Source: JAGVNX01 sp035290965 (GTDB lineage Archaea > Iainarchaeota > Iainarchaeia > Iainarchaeales > GCA-2688035). From it: a DNA stretch of 64,000 bases. Within the stretch, counting starts at the first letter, position 1. Each line of letters begins with the position of its first letter. Position numbers and translations under genes: made by a program. Under the pieces are notes generated by a model. It made no database searches, was not told the origin of the DNA, and was given only the letters and a program-made list of their open reading frames with translations. Below, one piece after another: positions 15,891 to 24,751 of the stretch. Location: NCBI GenBank assembly GCA_035290965.1, contig DATDTD010000071.1, positions 62,001-126,000 on the forward strand, written 5' to 3'.

Positions 15891-17354
15891 ATGGAAAAAG
15901 AGCTTGCTTTGGCGTTTGATGACATTCTTCTTCTGCCCGGAGCTTCGAGCGTGCTTCCGAAAGATGCCGAGCTTAAAACACGGCTTACAAAAAAAATCTC
16001 CTTGAATATTCCGCTCATTGCGGCCGCAATGGACACTGTAACCGAAAGCCGGACAGCAATTGCAATTGCAAGGCAGGGCGGCATTGGAATAATCCACAGG
16101 AATCTTTCCATTGAAAAACAGGCAGAGGAAGTAAAAAAAGTAAAAAATTCCGAATTCTGGATAATCCACGAGCCTGTTACGCTTCACGAGAATGATTCTC
16201 TTTCAAAAATTTTCGAACTGCGGAAAAACTTAGGCATTGGAAGCTTTCCAGTTGTTGATGAAAACAAAAAGCTCGTTGGAATTGTCACTCAGCGCGATTT
16301 ATGGCTGGAGAAAAACCCGGAAAAAAAGGTTTCTGAAGTAATGCAGAAAGACCTTGTTACAATCGACAAATTCATTTCGACTGAAAAGGCAAAAGAAATA
16401 CTTCATGCACACAGGATTGAAAAGCTTCCAATTGTTGACGCAAAAGGGCATTTGAAGGGATTGATTACTGCGGGAGATATTGAAAAAAATGAAAAATATC
16501 CCAATGCCTTGAAGGACAAAAACGGCAGGCTTCTTGCAGGAGCGGCAATAGGGCCTTCTCCGAAAGAAATCGAAAGGCTGGAAAAGCTCATTGAAGCAGA
16601 GGTTGATGCAGTCGTGCTCGACACTGCGCACGGGCACAGCAAAATGGTAATTGATGCCGTAAAAAAAATCAAAAAAGAATTTTCAGTTGAATTGATTGCG
16701 GGAAATGTCGCAACCGGAAAGGCAACAGAGGATTTGATTGCAGCAGGCGCAGATGCAGTAAAAATCGGAGTTGGGCCGGGAAGCATCTGCACAACAAGAA
16801 TAATTTCGGGAGTAGGGGTTCCCCAGTTTTCCGCTGTTCTTGAATGCGCAAAGGCAGCCGAAAAATATGATTGCCCGGTAATTGCAGACGGCGGAATAAG
16901 ATATTCTGGAGACATTGCAAAAGCACTTGCAGCAGGCGCAAGCAGCGTAATGATCGGAAGCCTTTTCGCGGGCTGCGAAGAAACACCAGGGAGAGTAATT
17001 TTCCTTGCGGGAAGAAAATTCAAGCAGTACAGGGGAATGGGCTCTCTGGGAGCAATGACTGCAAGGGCGGATGCAAATGTCTGCGACAGGTATTTTCAGG
17101 GAAAGGAAATGGGAGAAAGCAAGCTTGTTCCGGAAGGAGTTGAAGGGCTTGTTTCATACAGGGGAACAATTGCAGAAGTTGTTTTCCATTTGCTCGGGGG
17201 AGTAAAAAGCGGAATGGGAATGGTGGGCGCAAAAACAATTTCCAATCTGCAGAAAGAAACAAAATGGTGCAGGATAACAAATGCAGGGCTGAAGGAAAGC
17301 CATCCGCATGACATTACAATAACAGAAGAGTCACAGGCATTCGAATCCAAATAA
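15891..17354 (+). CDS. guaB: Inosine-5'-monophosphate dehydrogenase
   Basis: 487 residues. It oxidises IMP to XMP with NAD. The TIM-barrel catalytic domain is interrupted by two CBS domains (about residues 90-200; SKIFELRKNLGIGSFPVVDENKKLVGIVT and the following repeat), as usual. Catalytic Cys300 lies in GPGSICTTR. The mobile flap is present in YRGMGSLGAM and ...VPEGVEGLVSYRG. Start ATG 15891 with an AT-rich box about 30 nt upstream. It works with the guaA product on the GMP branch. Confidence 0.97.
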   Translation: MEKELALAFDDILLLPGASSVLPKDAELKTRLTKKISLNIPLIAAAMDTVTESRTAIAIARQGGIGIIHRNLSIEKQAEEVKKVKNSEFWIIHEPVTLHENDSLSKIFELRKNLGIGSFPVVDENKKLVGIVTQRDLWLEKNPEKKVSEVMQKDLVTIDKFISTEKAKEILHAHRIEKLPIVDAKGHLKGLITAGDIEKNEKYPNALKDKNGRLLAGAAIGPSPKEIERLEKLIEAEVDAVVLDTAHGHSKMVIDAVKKIKKEFSVELIAGNVATGKATEDLIAAGADAVKIGVGPGSICTTRIISGVGVPQFSAVLECAKAAEKYDCPVIADGGIRYSGDIAKALAAGASSVMIGSLFAGCEETPGRVIFLAGRKFKQYRGMGSLGAMTARADANVCDRYFQGKEMGESKLVPEGVEGLVSYRGTIAEVVFHLLGGVKSGMGMVGAKTISNLQKETKWCRITNAGLKESHPHDITITEESQAFESK

Positions 17355-17378
17355 TGCAAAAAAAACAGGGTTTTTCCA

Positions 17379-18239
17379 ATGGCTGCAGAAATCCTTGACG
17401 GAAAAAAACTTTCGGAAAAAATCCTTGAAACAGCAAAAAAAGAAGCAGGGGAATTAAAGCAAAAAGGAATTTCTCCCTGCCTCACAGTAATGCTTATAGG
17501 GGAACGCGAGGATTCAAAGCTGTATGTGGAAAAAAAGCAGGAAGCCTGCAAAAAAACAGGCATTGAATCAAAGGGAATTTTCCTTCCCGAAAATGTTTCC
17601 GAAAAAAAACTTCTTGAAGAAATAGAAAAATTAAATGCTGATTCTTCGGTGCACGGCATCCTTGTACAGCTTCCTCTTCCAAGGCAGATTTCACAGGAAA
17701 AAATCCTGAACTCGGTTTCCCCCTCAAAGGATGTGGACGGATTTCACGCGCAGAACATCGGAAGGCTTGCGCAGGGCATTGAGGATTTTGCAGGCTGCAC
17801 TGCAAGCGGGATAATAAAACTGATTGAAAGCACGGGCACTGGAATAGAAGGCAAAAATGCCTGCATAATAAACGACACAATCGTAGTCGGAAAGCCTCTC
17901 GCCTTGATGCTCCTGAACAGGAACGCAACTGTGAGCATCTGCAACAAATTCACGAAAAACATTTCTGATTTCTCAAAAAAAGCAGACATTTTAGTAAGCG
18001 CAGTCGGCAAAAAAAACCTTGTTTCAAAGGAAATGATAAAGGAAGGCGCGATTGTAATTGACGCAGGGATTTGCGTTTCAGGCACTGAAGAAAAAAAGGT
18101 TTTTGGCGATGTTGATTTCACGGAAGCAAAAAAAATCGCTTCATGGATTACTCCCGTTCCGGGGGGAGTGGGGCCAATGACTGTTGCATGCCTGATGCAG
18201 AACACTATTATCGCGGCAAAAAAAATCTCGGGTGCCTGA
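17379..18239 (+). CDS. folD: Methylenetetrahydrofolate dehydrogenase/cyclohydrolase with altered NADP loop
   Basis: 286 residues, normal length. It makes 10-formyl-THF from methylene-THF. Substrate-binding segment DSKLYVEKKQEACKKTGI (with the catalytic Tyr and Lys), VHGILVQLPLP and KDVDGFH are intact, as is TPVPGGVGPMTVACL at the C-terminus. Odd: the cofactor loop that normally reads GRSxxVGxP reads NDTIVVGKP here, so the Arg and Ser that hold the NADP 2'-phosphate are missing. The enzyme may prefer NAD. Its stop touches the ATG of purN. Confidence 0.93.
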   Translation: MAAEILDGKKLSEKILETAKKEAGELKQKGISPCLTVMLIGEREDSKLYVEKKQEACKKTGIESKGIFLPENVSEKKLLEEIEKLNADSSVHGILVQLPLPRQISQEKILNSVSPSKDVDGFHAQNIGRLAQGIEDFAGCTASGIIKLIESTGTGIEGKNACIINDTIVVGKPLALMLLNRNATVSICNKFTKNISDFSKKADILVSAVGKKNLVSKEMIKEGAIVIDAGICVSGTEEKKVFGDVDFTEAKKIASWITPVPGGVGPMTVACLMQNTIIAAKKISGA

Positions 18240-18851
18240 ATGCTGAAAATCGGGGTTCTTGCAAGCACAAAGGCAAGTGATTTGCAGGCAGTAATAGATG
18301 CTATTGAAGCAAAAAAAATAAATGCGCAGATTGTGTGCGTGATTTCAAACAAGGAAGACGCTTTCGCGCTCGAGAGGGCGCGCACGCACGGCATTGAAAC
18401 TGTTTTTTTAGACCCGAAAAAAATTCCCAAAAAGGAAAAATTCGATTCCCTGCTTGTTGAAGAGCTTGAAAAAAGAAAAGCAGAACTTGTTCTTTTGATT
18501 GGTTACAACAAAATCCTTACAAAAATTTTTGTGGATGCGTTCAAAAACCGTGCAATGAACATCCATCCCGCACTGCTCCCTTCCTTTAAAGGATGGGACA
18601 GGAATGTGCATCAGGAAGTCCTTGATTCCGGAGTGAAAATAACAGGCTGCACTCTGCATTTTATTTCAGAAGAGGCCGATGAGGGGCCGATAATAATGCA
18701 GGCGCCTGTAAATGTTTCTGAAACAGAAACAGTTGATTCTCTCAAGGAAAAAGTCCAGAAGGTTGAACAGGAAATAATAGTAAAGGCAGTTAAATTGTTT
18801 GCAGAAGGAAAAATAAAAGTGCAGGGGAAAAAGGTGCATCTGCTTGGATAA
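18240..18851 (+). CDS. purN: Phosphoribosylglycinamide formyltransferase (folate-dependent)
   Basis: 203 residues. It transfers formyl from 10-formyl-THF to GAR. The catalytic motif MNIHPALLPSFKG carries the Asn-x-His pair, and HFISEEADEGPIIMQ supplies the conserved Asp. The N-terminal substrate loop reads LASTKASDLQAVI where GSGSNLQAI is usual, a mild change. It is coupled to folD upstream (no gap) and overlaps purH downstream by 8 nt, so the order is formyl donor, GAR step, AICAR step. Confidence 0.94.
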   Translation: MLKIGVLASTKASDLQAVIDAIEAKKINAQIVCVISNKEDAFALERARTHGIETVFLDPKKIPKKEKFDSLLVEELEKRKAELVLLIGYNKILTKIFVDAFKNRAMNIHPALLPSFKGWDRNVHQEVLDSGVKITGCTLHFISEEADEGPIIMQAPVNVSETETVDSLKEKVQKVEQEIIVKAVKLFAEGKIKVQGKKVHLLG

Positions 18852-20406
18852 TGTAAAAATCAAAACCGCGCTTTTGAGCGTGACAGACAAAACAGGGCTG
18901 GAAAAATTCGCAAAAAGCCTCAGCGCGCTCGGAATAAATCTGATTGCAACTGGCGGGACTTTCAAGGCTATTGAAAACGCAAAAATTTCAGTCAAAAAAA
19001 TAGAGGACATTACTGGATTTCCTGAAATTCTTGAAGGGCGAGTAAAAACACTTCATCCCGCAATTCATGCAGGGATACTCGCGGATAAAAACAAGAAAGA
19101 GCATCTCGAAACACTTGAAAAGCACAAAATAACTCCCATTGATTTGATAGTGATAAACCTTTACCAGTTCAAAGAAACAATTGCAAAAAAGGATTTTTCC
19201 TTTGAAGATGCGGTTGAAAACATTGACATTGGCGGCCCTGCAATGATACGGGCTGCGGCAAAAAACCACGGAAGCGCGGCAATAGTAACCTCCCCCAAGC
19301 AATATGATGCGATTATTGAAGAGCTTGAAAAAAACAATTCGTGCATTTCCCTTGAAACAAGGAAAAAGCTCGCTGCAAAAGCATTCGAGGAAACAGCGGC
19401 GTATGATTCTGCAATAAGCCTTTTCCTTTCAAAAAAGTTTTTCGGAAAGGATTTTTTTCCTGAAAAAATTTCGCTTTCATTCGAAAAAATCCAGGAACTG
19501 AGATACGGGGAAAACTGGCACCAGAAAGCGGCTTTTTACAAAAGCCAGTTTCCTGAAAATGCCTGCATTGCAAATGCAAAACAGGTTCACGGAAAAGAGC
19601 TTTCATACAACAATATTTTAGATGCGAACACTGCAGTAGAAATCGCAAAGGAATTCAAAGAGCCGAGCGCAGTAATAATAAAGCACACTAATCCATGCGG
19701 AGTGGCATCTGATTCTGAAATTTCAGAAGCATTCAGAAAGGCACTTGAATGCGATTCAACAAGCGCATTCGGGGGAATAATCGCGCTGAACAGGGAATGC
19801 GATTTGGAAACAGCAAATCAGATTGCATCTTTTTTCAACGAAATAGTTATTGCTCCGGGCTTTGAAAAAGGCGCGCTTGAAATCCTGGAGAAAAAGGAAA
19901 ACCTGCGCATTCTCGAACTGCAGGGAATAGAAAATTTTGAAAACTCTGATGCAATTGATTTCAGGGCAGTAAAAGGCGGAGCTCTCCTGCAGACAACTGA
20001 CAATCACACCTTGAAAGAAAGCGATTGCAAAATTGTTTCCGAAAGAAAGCCGACTGAAAACGAAAATAAGGATCTGCTATTTGCATGGATAGTCGCAAAA
20101 TATGCAAAGAGCAATGCAATTGTTCTTGCAAAAAACCTTGCAACAGTCGGAGTAGGGGCGGGACAGATGTCAAGGATTGATTCAACAGAAATAGCAGTGA
20201 AAAAATCAATGGGAAAGCACAAGGGAAGCGTGCTTGCTTCCGATGCATTTTTTCCTTTCAGGGACAATGTAGACCTTGCCGCAGAAGCGGGGATAACTGC
20301 AATAATACAGCCCGGAGGCTCGGTAAAGGATAAGGAAGTAATAGAAGCCGCTGATGCGCACAAAATAGCAATGATTTTTACTGGAACGCGGCACTTCAAG
20401 CATTGA
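18844..20406 (+). CDS. purH: Bifunctional AICAR formyltransferase/IMP cyclohydrolase
   Basis: 520 residues. The N-terminal MGS-like domain (LLSVTDKTGLEKFAKSL, IATGGT, LEGRVKTLHPAIHAG) is the IMP cyclohydrolase. The larger C-terminal domain (RYGENWHQKA, IIKHTNPCGVA, AFGGIIALNR, VGAGQMSRIDS) is the AICAR formyltransferase with the catalytic Lys-His pair. The start is a TTG at 18844 inside the end of purN. Many archaea replace these activities with PurP and PurO; the fused bacterial-type enzyme here fits the folate-dependent PurN beside it. Confidence 0.97.
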   Translation: MDNVKIKTALLSVTDKTGLEKFAKSLSALGINLIATGGTFKAIENAKISVKKIEDITGFPEILEGRVKTLHPAIHAGILADKNKKEHLETLEKHKITPIDLIVINLYQFKETIAKKDFSFEDAVENIDIGGPAMIRAAAKNHGSAAIVTSPKQYDAIIEELEKNNSCISLETRKKLAAKAFEETAAYDSAISLFLSKKFFGKDFFPEKISLSFEKIQELRYGENWHQKAAFYKSQFPENACIANAKQVHGKELSYNNILDANTAVEIAKEFKEPSAVIIKHTNPCGVASDSEISEAFRKALECDSTSAFGGIIALNRECDLETANQIASFFNEIVIAPGFEKGALEILEKKENLRILELQGIENFENSDAIDFRAVKGGALLQTTDNHTLKESDCKIVSERKPTENENKDLLFAWIVAKYAKSNAIVLAKNLATVGVGAGQMSRIDSTEIAVKKSMGKHKGSVLASDAFFPFRDNVDLAAEAGITAIIQPGGSVKDKEVIEAADAHKIAMIFTGTRHFKH

Positions 20407-20415
20407 ATAACTGCT

Positions 20416-21681
20416 TCACATCATTATTGTTTTCTGCCTTTCGGCGCCTATTGAAACAATTGAAATTTTTGTTTTCAGTTCCTTCTCAATGAATTTTATG
20501 TATTTTTTCGCGTTTGTGTCAAGCTCTTCAAAGCTTTTTTCGTTTCCGCTGATTTCAAATCCCCTGAATTCTTTGAAGACAGGAGTGCATTCGGAAATTT
20601 TTTCCACATCAGCGGGAACTTCACTTGTTTTTTTTCCTTCAAGAATATAATCAGTGCAGACATTCAGTTTTTCTATTCCGCTAAGCACATCGGCTTTTGT
20701 AAGCGCGATTTCATCCGTACCATTAAGCCTGTTCGCAGTCCGCAATAAAACCAAATCCAGCCAGCCCACTCTTCTCGGCCTTCCCGTTGTTGTCCCGAAT
20801 TCGTTTCCCTGCTTTCTTATTTTGTCGCCCAGCTCGTTTTTGAGTTCAGTCACAAAAGGGCCTTCTCCCACTCTTGTAGTATAGGCTTTTGCAACTCCGA
20901 TTACCTTGTCGATTGTGTTTGCTCCCAGGCCGATTCCGACAAGCGCGCCTCCCGCAGTCGGATGTGAGCTTGTGACAAAAGGATACGTCCCGAAACTGTT
21001 ATCGAGAAAAGTTCCCTGGGCGCCCTCAAGCAAAACCTCTTTTTTCGCGGTTATGGAATTGCTTATTTCAAGGGAAACATCGCCGTAAAACTTGCTTAAG
21101 ATTTTTCCGAACTCAGAATATTCCGCAAAAATTTTTTCCTCTGAAAAATCGGCTTCGAGATTCATTTCAAATACTTTTTCAAGGATTTTCTTGTTTAAAG
21201 CAAAACAGGATTTTATTTTTTGGGAAAGCCTTTTTTCATCGACCAGATCCGCAAATCTTATTCCGGTTCTTGCCGCACTGTCAGAATAGCACGGGCCAAT
21301 TCCCCTCCCTGTTGTCCCGATTTTGCAGTTCCCCTTGTTTTTTTCGCTCGCGCAGTCAAGCAGGCCGTGCCATGGCATTATTATCTGGGCGCGCGGATCA
21401 ATAAGCAGGTCGATTTCATTTTTTCCGAATTCCTCTATTTCCTTTATCAGCACGCGCGGGTCAATGACTGTTCCTGCGCCTATGCAACATTTTTTTCCGT
21501 GAACCAGCCCGCTCGGAAGCAGGTGAAATTTGTATTCCCTGTCTCCCGCAACAACAGTGTGCCCCGCGTTGTTGCCTCCGTTGTAACGCGCGACAACATC
21601 AGCCTTTTCAGAAAAAAAATCAGTTATTTTGCCCTTTCCCTCATCGCCGAACTGCAGACCCACAATAACAGTTGTTGCCAA
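20416..21681 (-). CDS. purA: Adenylosuccinate synthetase
   Basis: 421 residues. It joins IMP and aspartate with GTP. The GTP loop GLQFGDEGKGK is at the N-terminus, followed by RYNGGNNAGHTV, TTGRGIGPCYSDSAARTGIR and GTTTGRPRRVGWLDLV. The start is TTG 21681. Convergent with purH (9 bp between stops). On the minus strand a GGTTTTTAAATT box sits about 30 nt upstream. Confidence 0.97.
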   Translation of the reverse strand: MATTVIVGLQFGDEGKGKITDFFSEKADVVARYNGGNNAGHTVVAGDREYKFHLLPSGLVHGKKCCIGAGTVIDPRVLIKEIEEFGKNEIDLLIDPRAQIIMPWHGLLDCASEKNKGNCKIGTTGRGIGPCYSDSAARTGIRFADLVDEKRLSQKIKSCFALNKKILEKVFEMNLEADFSEEKIFAEYSEFGKILSKFYGDVSLEISNSITAKKEVLLEGAQGTFLDNSFGTYPFVTSSHPTAGGALVGIGLGANTIDKVIGVAKAYTTRVGEGPFVTELKNELGDKIRKQGNEFGTTTGRPRRVGWLDLVLLRTANRLNGTDEIALTKADVLSGIEKLNVCTDYILEGKKTSEVPADVEKISECTPVFKEFRGFEISGNEKSFEELDTNAKKYIKFIEKELKTKISIVSIGAERQKTIMM

Positions 21682-21768
21682 AAAATCCCTACTAACACAG
21701 ACAGGAAAGAATTTAAAAACCTAATTTGATTTTCACGCCAAGGCAAAAGCAAAAAGCGTGCAAAGAAG

Positions 21769-21788
21769 GCAATTGTATATACAAATGC
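21769..21788. promoter_or_regulatory. Palindromic operator candidate upstream of the RHH gene
   Basis: A perfect 12-bp palindrome, TTGTATATACAA (21773-21784), is extended by matching outer arms GC and GC to a 20-bp near-perfect dyad. It lies between the divergent purA and RHH genes, about 65 nt from a second dyad. A ribbon-helix-helix protein encoded immediately downstream is the obvious candidate binder. Confidence 0.5.
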
Positions 21789-21833
21789 TGTTTTTTGGCG
21801 CTTTATTTCCAAAATGCCTGCGGAAAGGCTTTT

Positions 21834-21848
21834 ATACATCAAATGTAT
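21834..21848. promoter_or_regulatory. Inverted repeat overlapping the TATA region of the RHH gene
   Basis: ATACAT, 3 nt, ATGTAT, centred 18 nt before the ATG at 21859 and overlapping the TTTATACA box. The position fits autorepression by blocking the basal transcription factors. Confidence 0.5.
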
Positions 21849-21858
21849 ATATGTTTGC

Positions 21859-22104
21859 ATGGCGAACAGGCTTATTACTCTGCGATTGGGGAACAAGCTC
21901 CTGAAGGAAATAGACACAAGGCTTGAGAACTCTTCTTTTGAAAACCGCACTGAATTCATCAGGCATGCAGTGCGCTCGCTGCTCAAGGAAATGGACAGCA
22001 GCTCTCTTGAAGAAACTGAAGAAAGAGCTGTTGAAAAAACAGCAAAAGGAAAAAAGAGCGGCTTTGCTGAAGAAATCATTGAAGAGCTGCGCTATGTGCG
22101 CTAG
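21859..22104 (+). CDS. Ribbon-helix-helix DNA-binding protein
   Basis: 81 residues from ATG 21859. The N-terminal 45 residues fit the MetJ/Arc/CopG fold: strand RLITLRL, helix KLLKEIDTRLEN, turn, then helix NRTEFIRHAVRSLLKEM. The C-terminal half is charged and helical (EETEERAVEKTAKGKK) and could bind a ligand or a partner. No toxin gene is adjacent; its stop overlaps the end of convergent purD by 4 nt. The two dyads upstream suggest it regulates itself and perhaps purA. The target is not known. Confidence 0.8.
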   Translation: MANRLITLRLGNKLLKEIDTRLENSSFENRTEFIRHAVRSLLKEMDSSSLEETEERAVEKTAKGKKSGFAEEIIEELRYVR

Positions 22105-23363
22105 CGCTTCAAAGCCTTTTTTCCTATGTCCTTGCGGAAGTGCATTTTTTCAAAAGATATTTTTGAAACAGCCGAATAAGCATTTTGAATGGATTCCTCA
22201 ATTGTTTTTCCAAGAGCGCTTACTCCAAGAACCCTTCCGCCGTTTGTAAGGATTTTTCCGTTCTCTGTTTTTGTGCCCGCATGGAAAACAATTGCGCTGC
22301 CTGTTTTCTGCAAGCCGAAGATTTCCTTATTTTTTTCATAATGCCCGGGATAGCCCCCCGAGGCGAGAACAACGCATGTGCAGGGATTTTCGCCCCAGAA
22401 AATTTTTTTTTCCGCGAGCTTTCCTTCTATGCATGCAAGCATTATTTCCACAATGTCTGATTCCATTCTTGGAAGAATTGCCTGTGTTTCAGGGTCTCCG
22501 AAGCGCGCATTGAACTCAATGACTTTTGCCTCTCCGCCTTTTATCATTAAGCCGGCATACAAAACCCCTTTGTAAGGAGTGCCTTCCGAGCGCATTGCAT
22601 TGATTGTTTTCTGCATTATTCCCTGCAGAATTTTTTTTTCAACGGCTTTTGAAACAACAGGCGCAGGGGAATAAGCGCCCATTCCGCCCGTATTCGGGCC
22701 TTTGTCATCGTCAAAAACCTGCTTGTGGTCCTGGCTTGAAACAAGCGGCAGAATGTTTTTTCCGTCCGAGAATGCAAAATAGCTTGCCTCTTCCCCTTCG
22801 AGAAATTCCTCTAGAAGAATTTTTTCTCCCGCGCTGCCGAATGCCTTTTCAACCATTATTTTTTTCACTGCATTCTCAGCCTCTGAAACAGAATTGCAGA
22901 TAATGACTCCTTTTCCGAGCGCAAGGCCGTCTGCCTTCACTACAATCGGAGCGCCTTTTTTTTTCACAAAAGCAACCGCTTCTTCGGGAGAAGAAAACTC
23001 CTGCGCAAATGCAGTCGGAATATTGTATTTCTGCATGAGTTTTTTTGCAAAAATCTTGCTGCTCTCAATCATTGCGGCTTTTTTGCCTGGCCCGAAAATT
23101 TTCATTCCCTTTGCTTCAAACTCGTCAACTATTCCCAAAGCGAGGGAATTGTCGGGGCCTACAACAGTCAGGCTGATTTTTTCCTTCCGGACAAAATCCA
23201 AGAGCGCTTTAATATCTTCCGCATTTATCGGAATGTTTTCCGCAATCTGCGATGTTCCTGCATTTCCAGGGGCACAGAAAAGCTTTTCACATTGCGCGCT
23301 CTGCCTTATTTTCCATGCAAGCGCATGCTCGCGCCCTCCGCTCCCGATGAGAAGGATTTTCAT
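22101..23363 (-). CDS. purD: Phosphoribosylamine-glycine ligase
   Basis: 420 residues from ATG 23363, which has a GGTG ribosome site and begins MKILLIGSGGREHALAWK, the standard PurD start. It joins phosphoribosylamine and glycine with ATP to give GAR. The ATP-grasp domain is seen in PIVVKADGLALGKGV, SSQDHKQVFDDDKGPNTGGMGAYSPAP and IEFNARFGDPETQAIL. It is the last gene of a minus-strand run that begins with the regulator-like fusion at 25926. Confidence 0.97.
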   Translation of the reverse strand: MKILLIGSGGREHALAWKIRQSAQCEKLFCAPGNAGTSQIAENIPINAEDIKALLDFVRKEKISLTVVGPDNSLALGIVDEFEAKGMKIFGPGKKAAMIESSKIFAKKLMQKYNIPTAFAQEFSSPEEAVAFVKKKGAPIVVKADGLALGKGVIICNSVSEAENAVKKIMVEKAFGSAGEKILLEEFLEGEEASYFAFSDGKNILPLVSSQDHKQVFDDDKGPNTGGMGAYSPAPVVSKAVEKKILQGIMQKTINAMRSEGTPYKGVLYAGLMIKGGEAKVIEFNARFGDPETQAILPRMESDIVEIMLACIEGKLAEKKIFWGENPCTCVVLASGGYPGHYEKNKEIFGLQKTGSAIVFHAGTKTENGKILTNGGRVLGVSALGKTIEESIQNAYSAVSKISFEKMHFRKDIGKKALKR

Positions 23364-23382
23364 TTCAGGCACCTTAACTTTT

Positions 23383-24183
23383 TTAATCACGAATTTTAGT
23401 CAGTTTTATCAATCCATTTTCTTCCCATTTATCAATTTTAAAACCGAGTTTTTCAATATCCCTTTTTGAAATATCATTAGACAAATAAACAATATGATAG
23501 CTTTTCCCGCCTTTTCTTGTCATTGCAGCGGCATTCGCAAGCGCTTTCAAGGCATCCTCTTTTTCCAGAACCTGCGGATCTAAAAATCCAATCGAATAAG
23601 TCACGTCGAATTTTCCAATTTTTCTTATTTCAGGATTTGTAGCATCAGCACCGTGAATTACGCCAAGCCTTTTATCTTTTGTCATTTCTTTGGAAAAATA
23701 CCCTATGTCAATACCCCTTGTTTTTGCACGCATAAAATTCCTTAAAAAAAACAAAGTCGGCGCAAAGCCAACGCCGAAGCCGAACACTTTCAGGCCCCTT
23801 GTTCTGCCGAAATCAGTAATAATTTCTTCAGTAATCTCAAAATTTGTTACGACATGCCCGACAACACTCCCAAGAGCATCCCTATGTGTTAACTTAATCA
23901 TCCTCTCAATTCCCTCCAACTCTTCAATAGTTTTTGCTGTTCCTAATAAGGACAGCAGCATTCGCAGGTGCCTCTCGCTTTTTCTGTCCAATCGTTCAGC
24001 TTGCGCAGAAATTTTCCTGCCATATGCTTCCATTAACTGTTCATATCTTTCAAAAGTCAGCGGCAGTTTTCTTCCGGGCTTAACAACTGCCTTTGGCCTG
24101 CCTTTCCTCAGTCTGTATTCACCCCATGCCTTTACATGCCCTGCCTGCGGGTTTCTTCTCAAATTTGCGGGAATTTTTGCCAT
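23383..24183 (-). CDS. Class I SAM-dependent methyltransferase-like protein
   Basis: 266 residues. A basic, Pro/Arg-rich N-terminus (MAKIPANLRRNPQ, GRPKAVVKPGRKLPL) and a helical part precede a Rossmann-type core from about residue 130: LKVFGFGVGFAPTLFFLRNF (motif I), GIDIGYFSKE (motif II region), HGADATN and FDVTYSIGFLDP, ending with KIDKWEENGLIKLTKI strands. The substrate is unknown; the basic N-terminus would suit RNA or ribosomal substrates (inference). It lies 3 bp from the 5-formyl-THF cyclo-ligase gene and 19 bp from purD, in one operon. Confidence 0.7.
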   Translation of the reverse strand: MAKIPANLRRNPQAGHVKAWGEYRLRKGRPKAVVKPGRKLPLTFERYEQLMEAYGRKISAQAERLDRKSERHLRMLLSLLGTAKTIEELEGIERMIKLTHRDALGSVVGHVVTNFEITEEIITDFGRTRGLKVFGFGVGFAPTLFFLRNFMRAKTRGIDIGYFSKEMTKDKRLGVIHGADATNPEIRKIGKFDVTYSIGFLDPQVLEKEDALKALANAAAMTRKGGKSYHIVYLSNDISKRDIEKLGFKIDKWEENGLIKLTKIRD

Positions 24184-24186
24184 AAG

Positions 24187-24744
24187 TCAAGCACCGATTA
24201 TTCTTTCCTCTGTGATTATTTTGTCCATTTTCTCGTCATGGCTGCTGCCCTGAATGCTTTCCTCAATGTTGCATTCAAAGGCAAGCCCGATTTTTTTCGC
24301 GCCCTTTCTTGTTCCGCGAAGAAACCTGTCGAAAAAGCCTTTTCCATAACCAAGGCGGGCTCTCTGCAAATCAAATGCGACTCCGGGCACAATAATAAGG
24401 TCAAGCTCCTGTGCAGGAATCTCTTTTCCCGATTCAGGCTCTAACAGGCCAAATTTTTTTTCCTCAAGCGCTGCAAGAGAGGTTATCTTTACTGCGCGCA
24501 TTGAATTTTTTTCAAAATCAGAAAGCGGCACAGCAACAATTTTTCCGAGCGAAAGCGCCTCTTGAATCATTTCCCTTGTGGAAACCTCGCTCTTAAAAGA
24601 AACATAAAAAAGGATTTTTTTTGCCTGCAAAAATTCGGGAAGGAAAAAAAGCATTTGCTTTATTGCAAGGCTTTTTTCGAGAATTTGTTTTTCTGAAAGA
24701 GAATTTCTTTTCTCAAGATTCTGCAGTCTCAAAAGCTCTTTCAT
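24187..24744 (-). CDS. 5-formyltetrahydrofolate cyclo-ligase
   Basis: 185 residues from ATG 24744. It converts 5-formyl-THF to methenyl-THF with ATP, recovering folate that leaks from the SHMT/FolD pool. The family signature is clear: VPGVAFDLQRARLGYGKGFFDRFL, with an upstream FYVSFKSEVSTREMI and VAVPL strand. It fits functionally with glyA, folD, purN and purH. A longer reading in the same frame exists but the upstream residues do not resemble the family. Confidence 0.9.
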   Translation of the reverse strand: MKELLRLQNLEKRNSLSEKQILEKSLAIKQMLFFLPEFLQAKKILFYVSFKSEVSTREMIQEALSLGKIVAVPLSDFEKNSMRAVKITSLAALEEKKFGLLEPESGKEIPAQELDLIIVPGVAFDLQRARLGYGKGFFDRFLRGTRKGAKKIGLAFECNIEESIQGSSHDEKMDKIITEERIIGA

Positions 24745-24751
24745 AAAAATC

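Noticed and set aside
22894..23469. Open frame of 191 codons opposite purD
   Set aside because: Antisense to the ATP-grasp core; no recognisable protein features.
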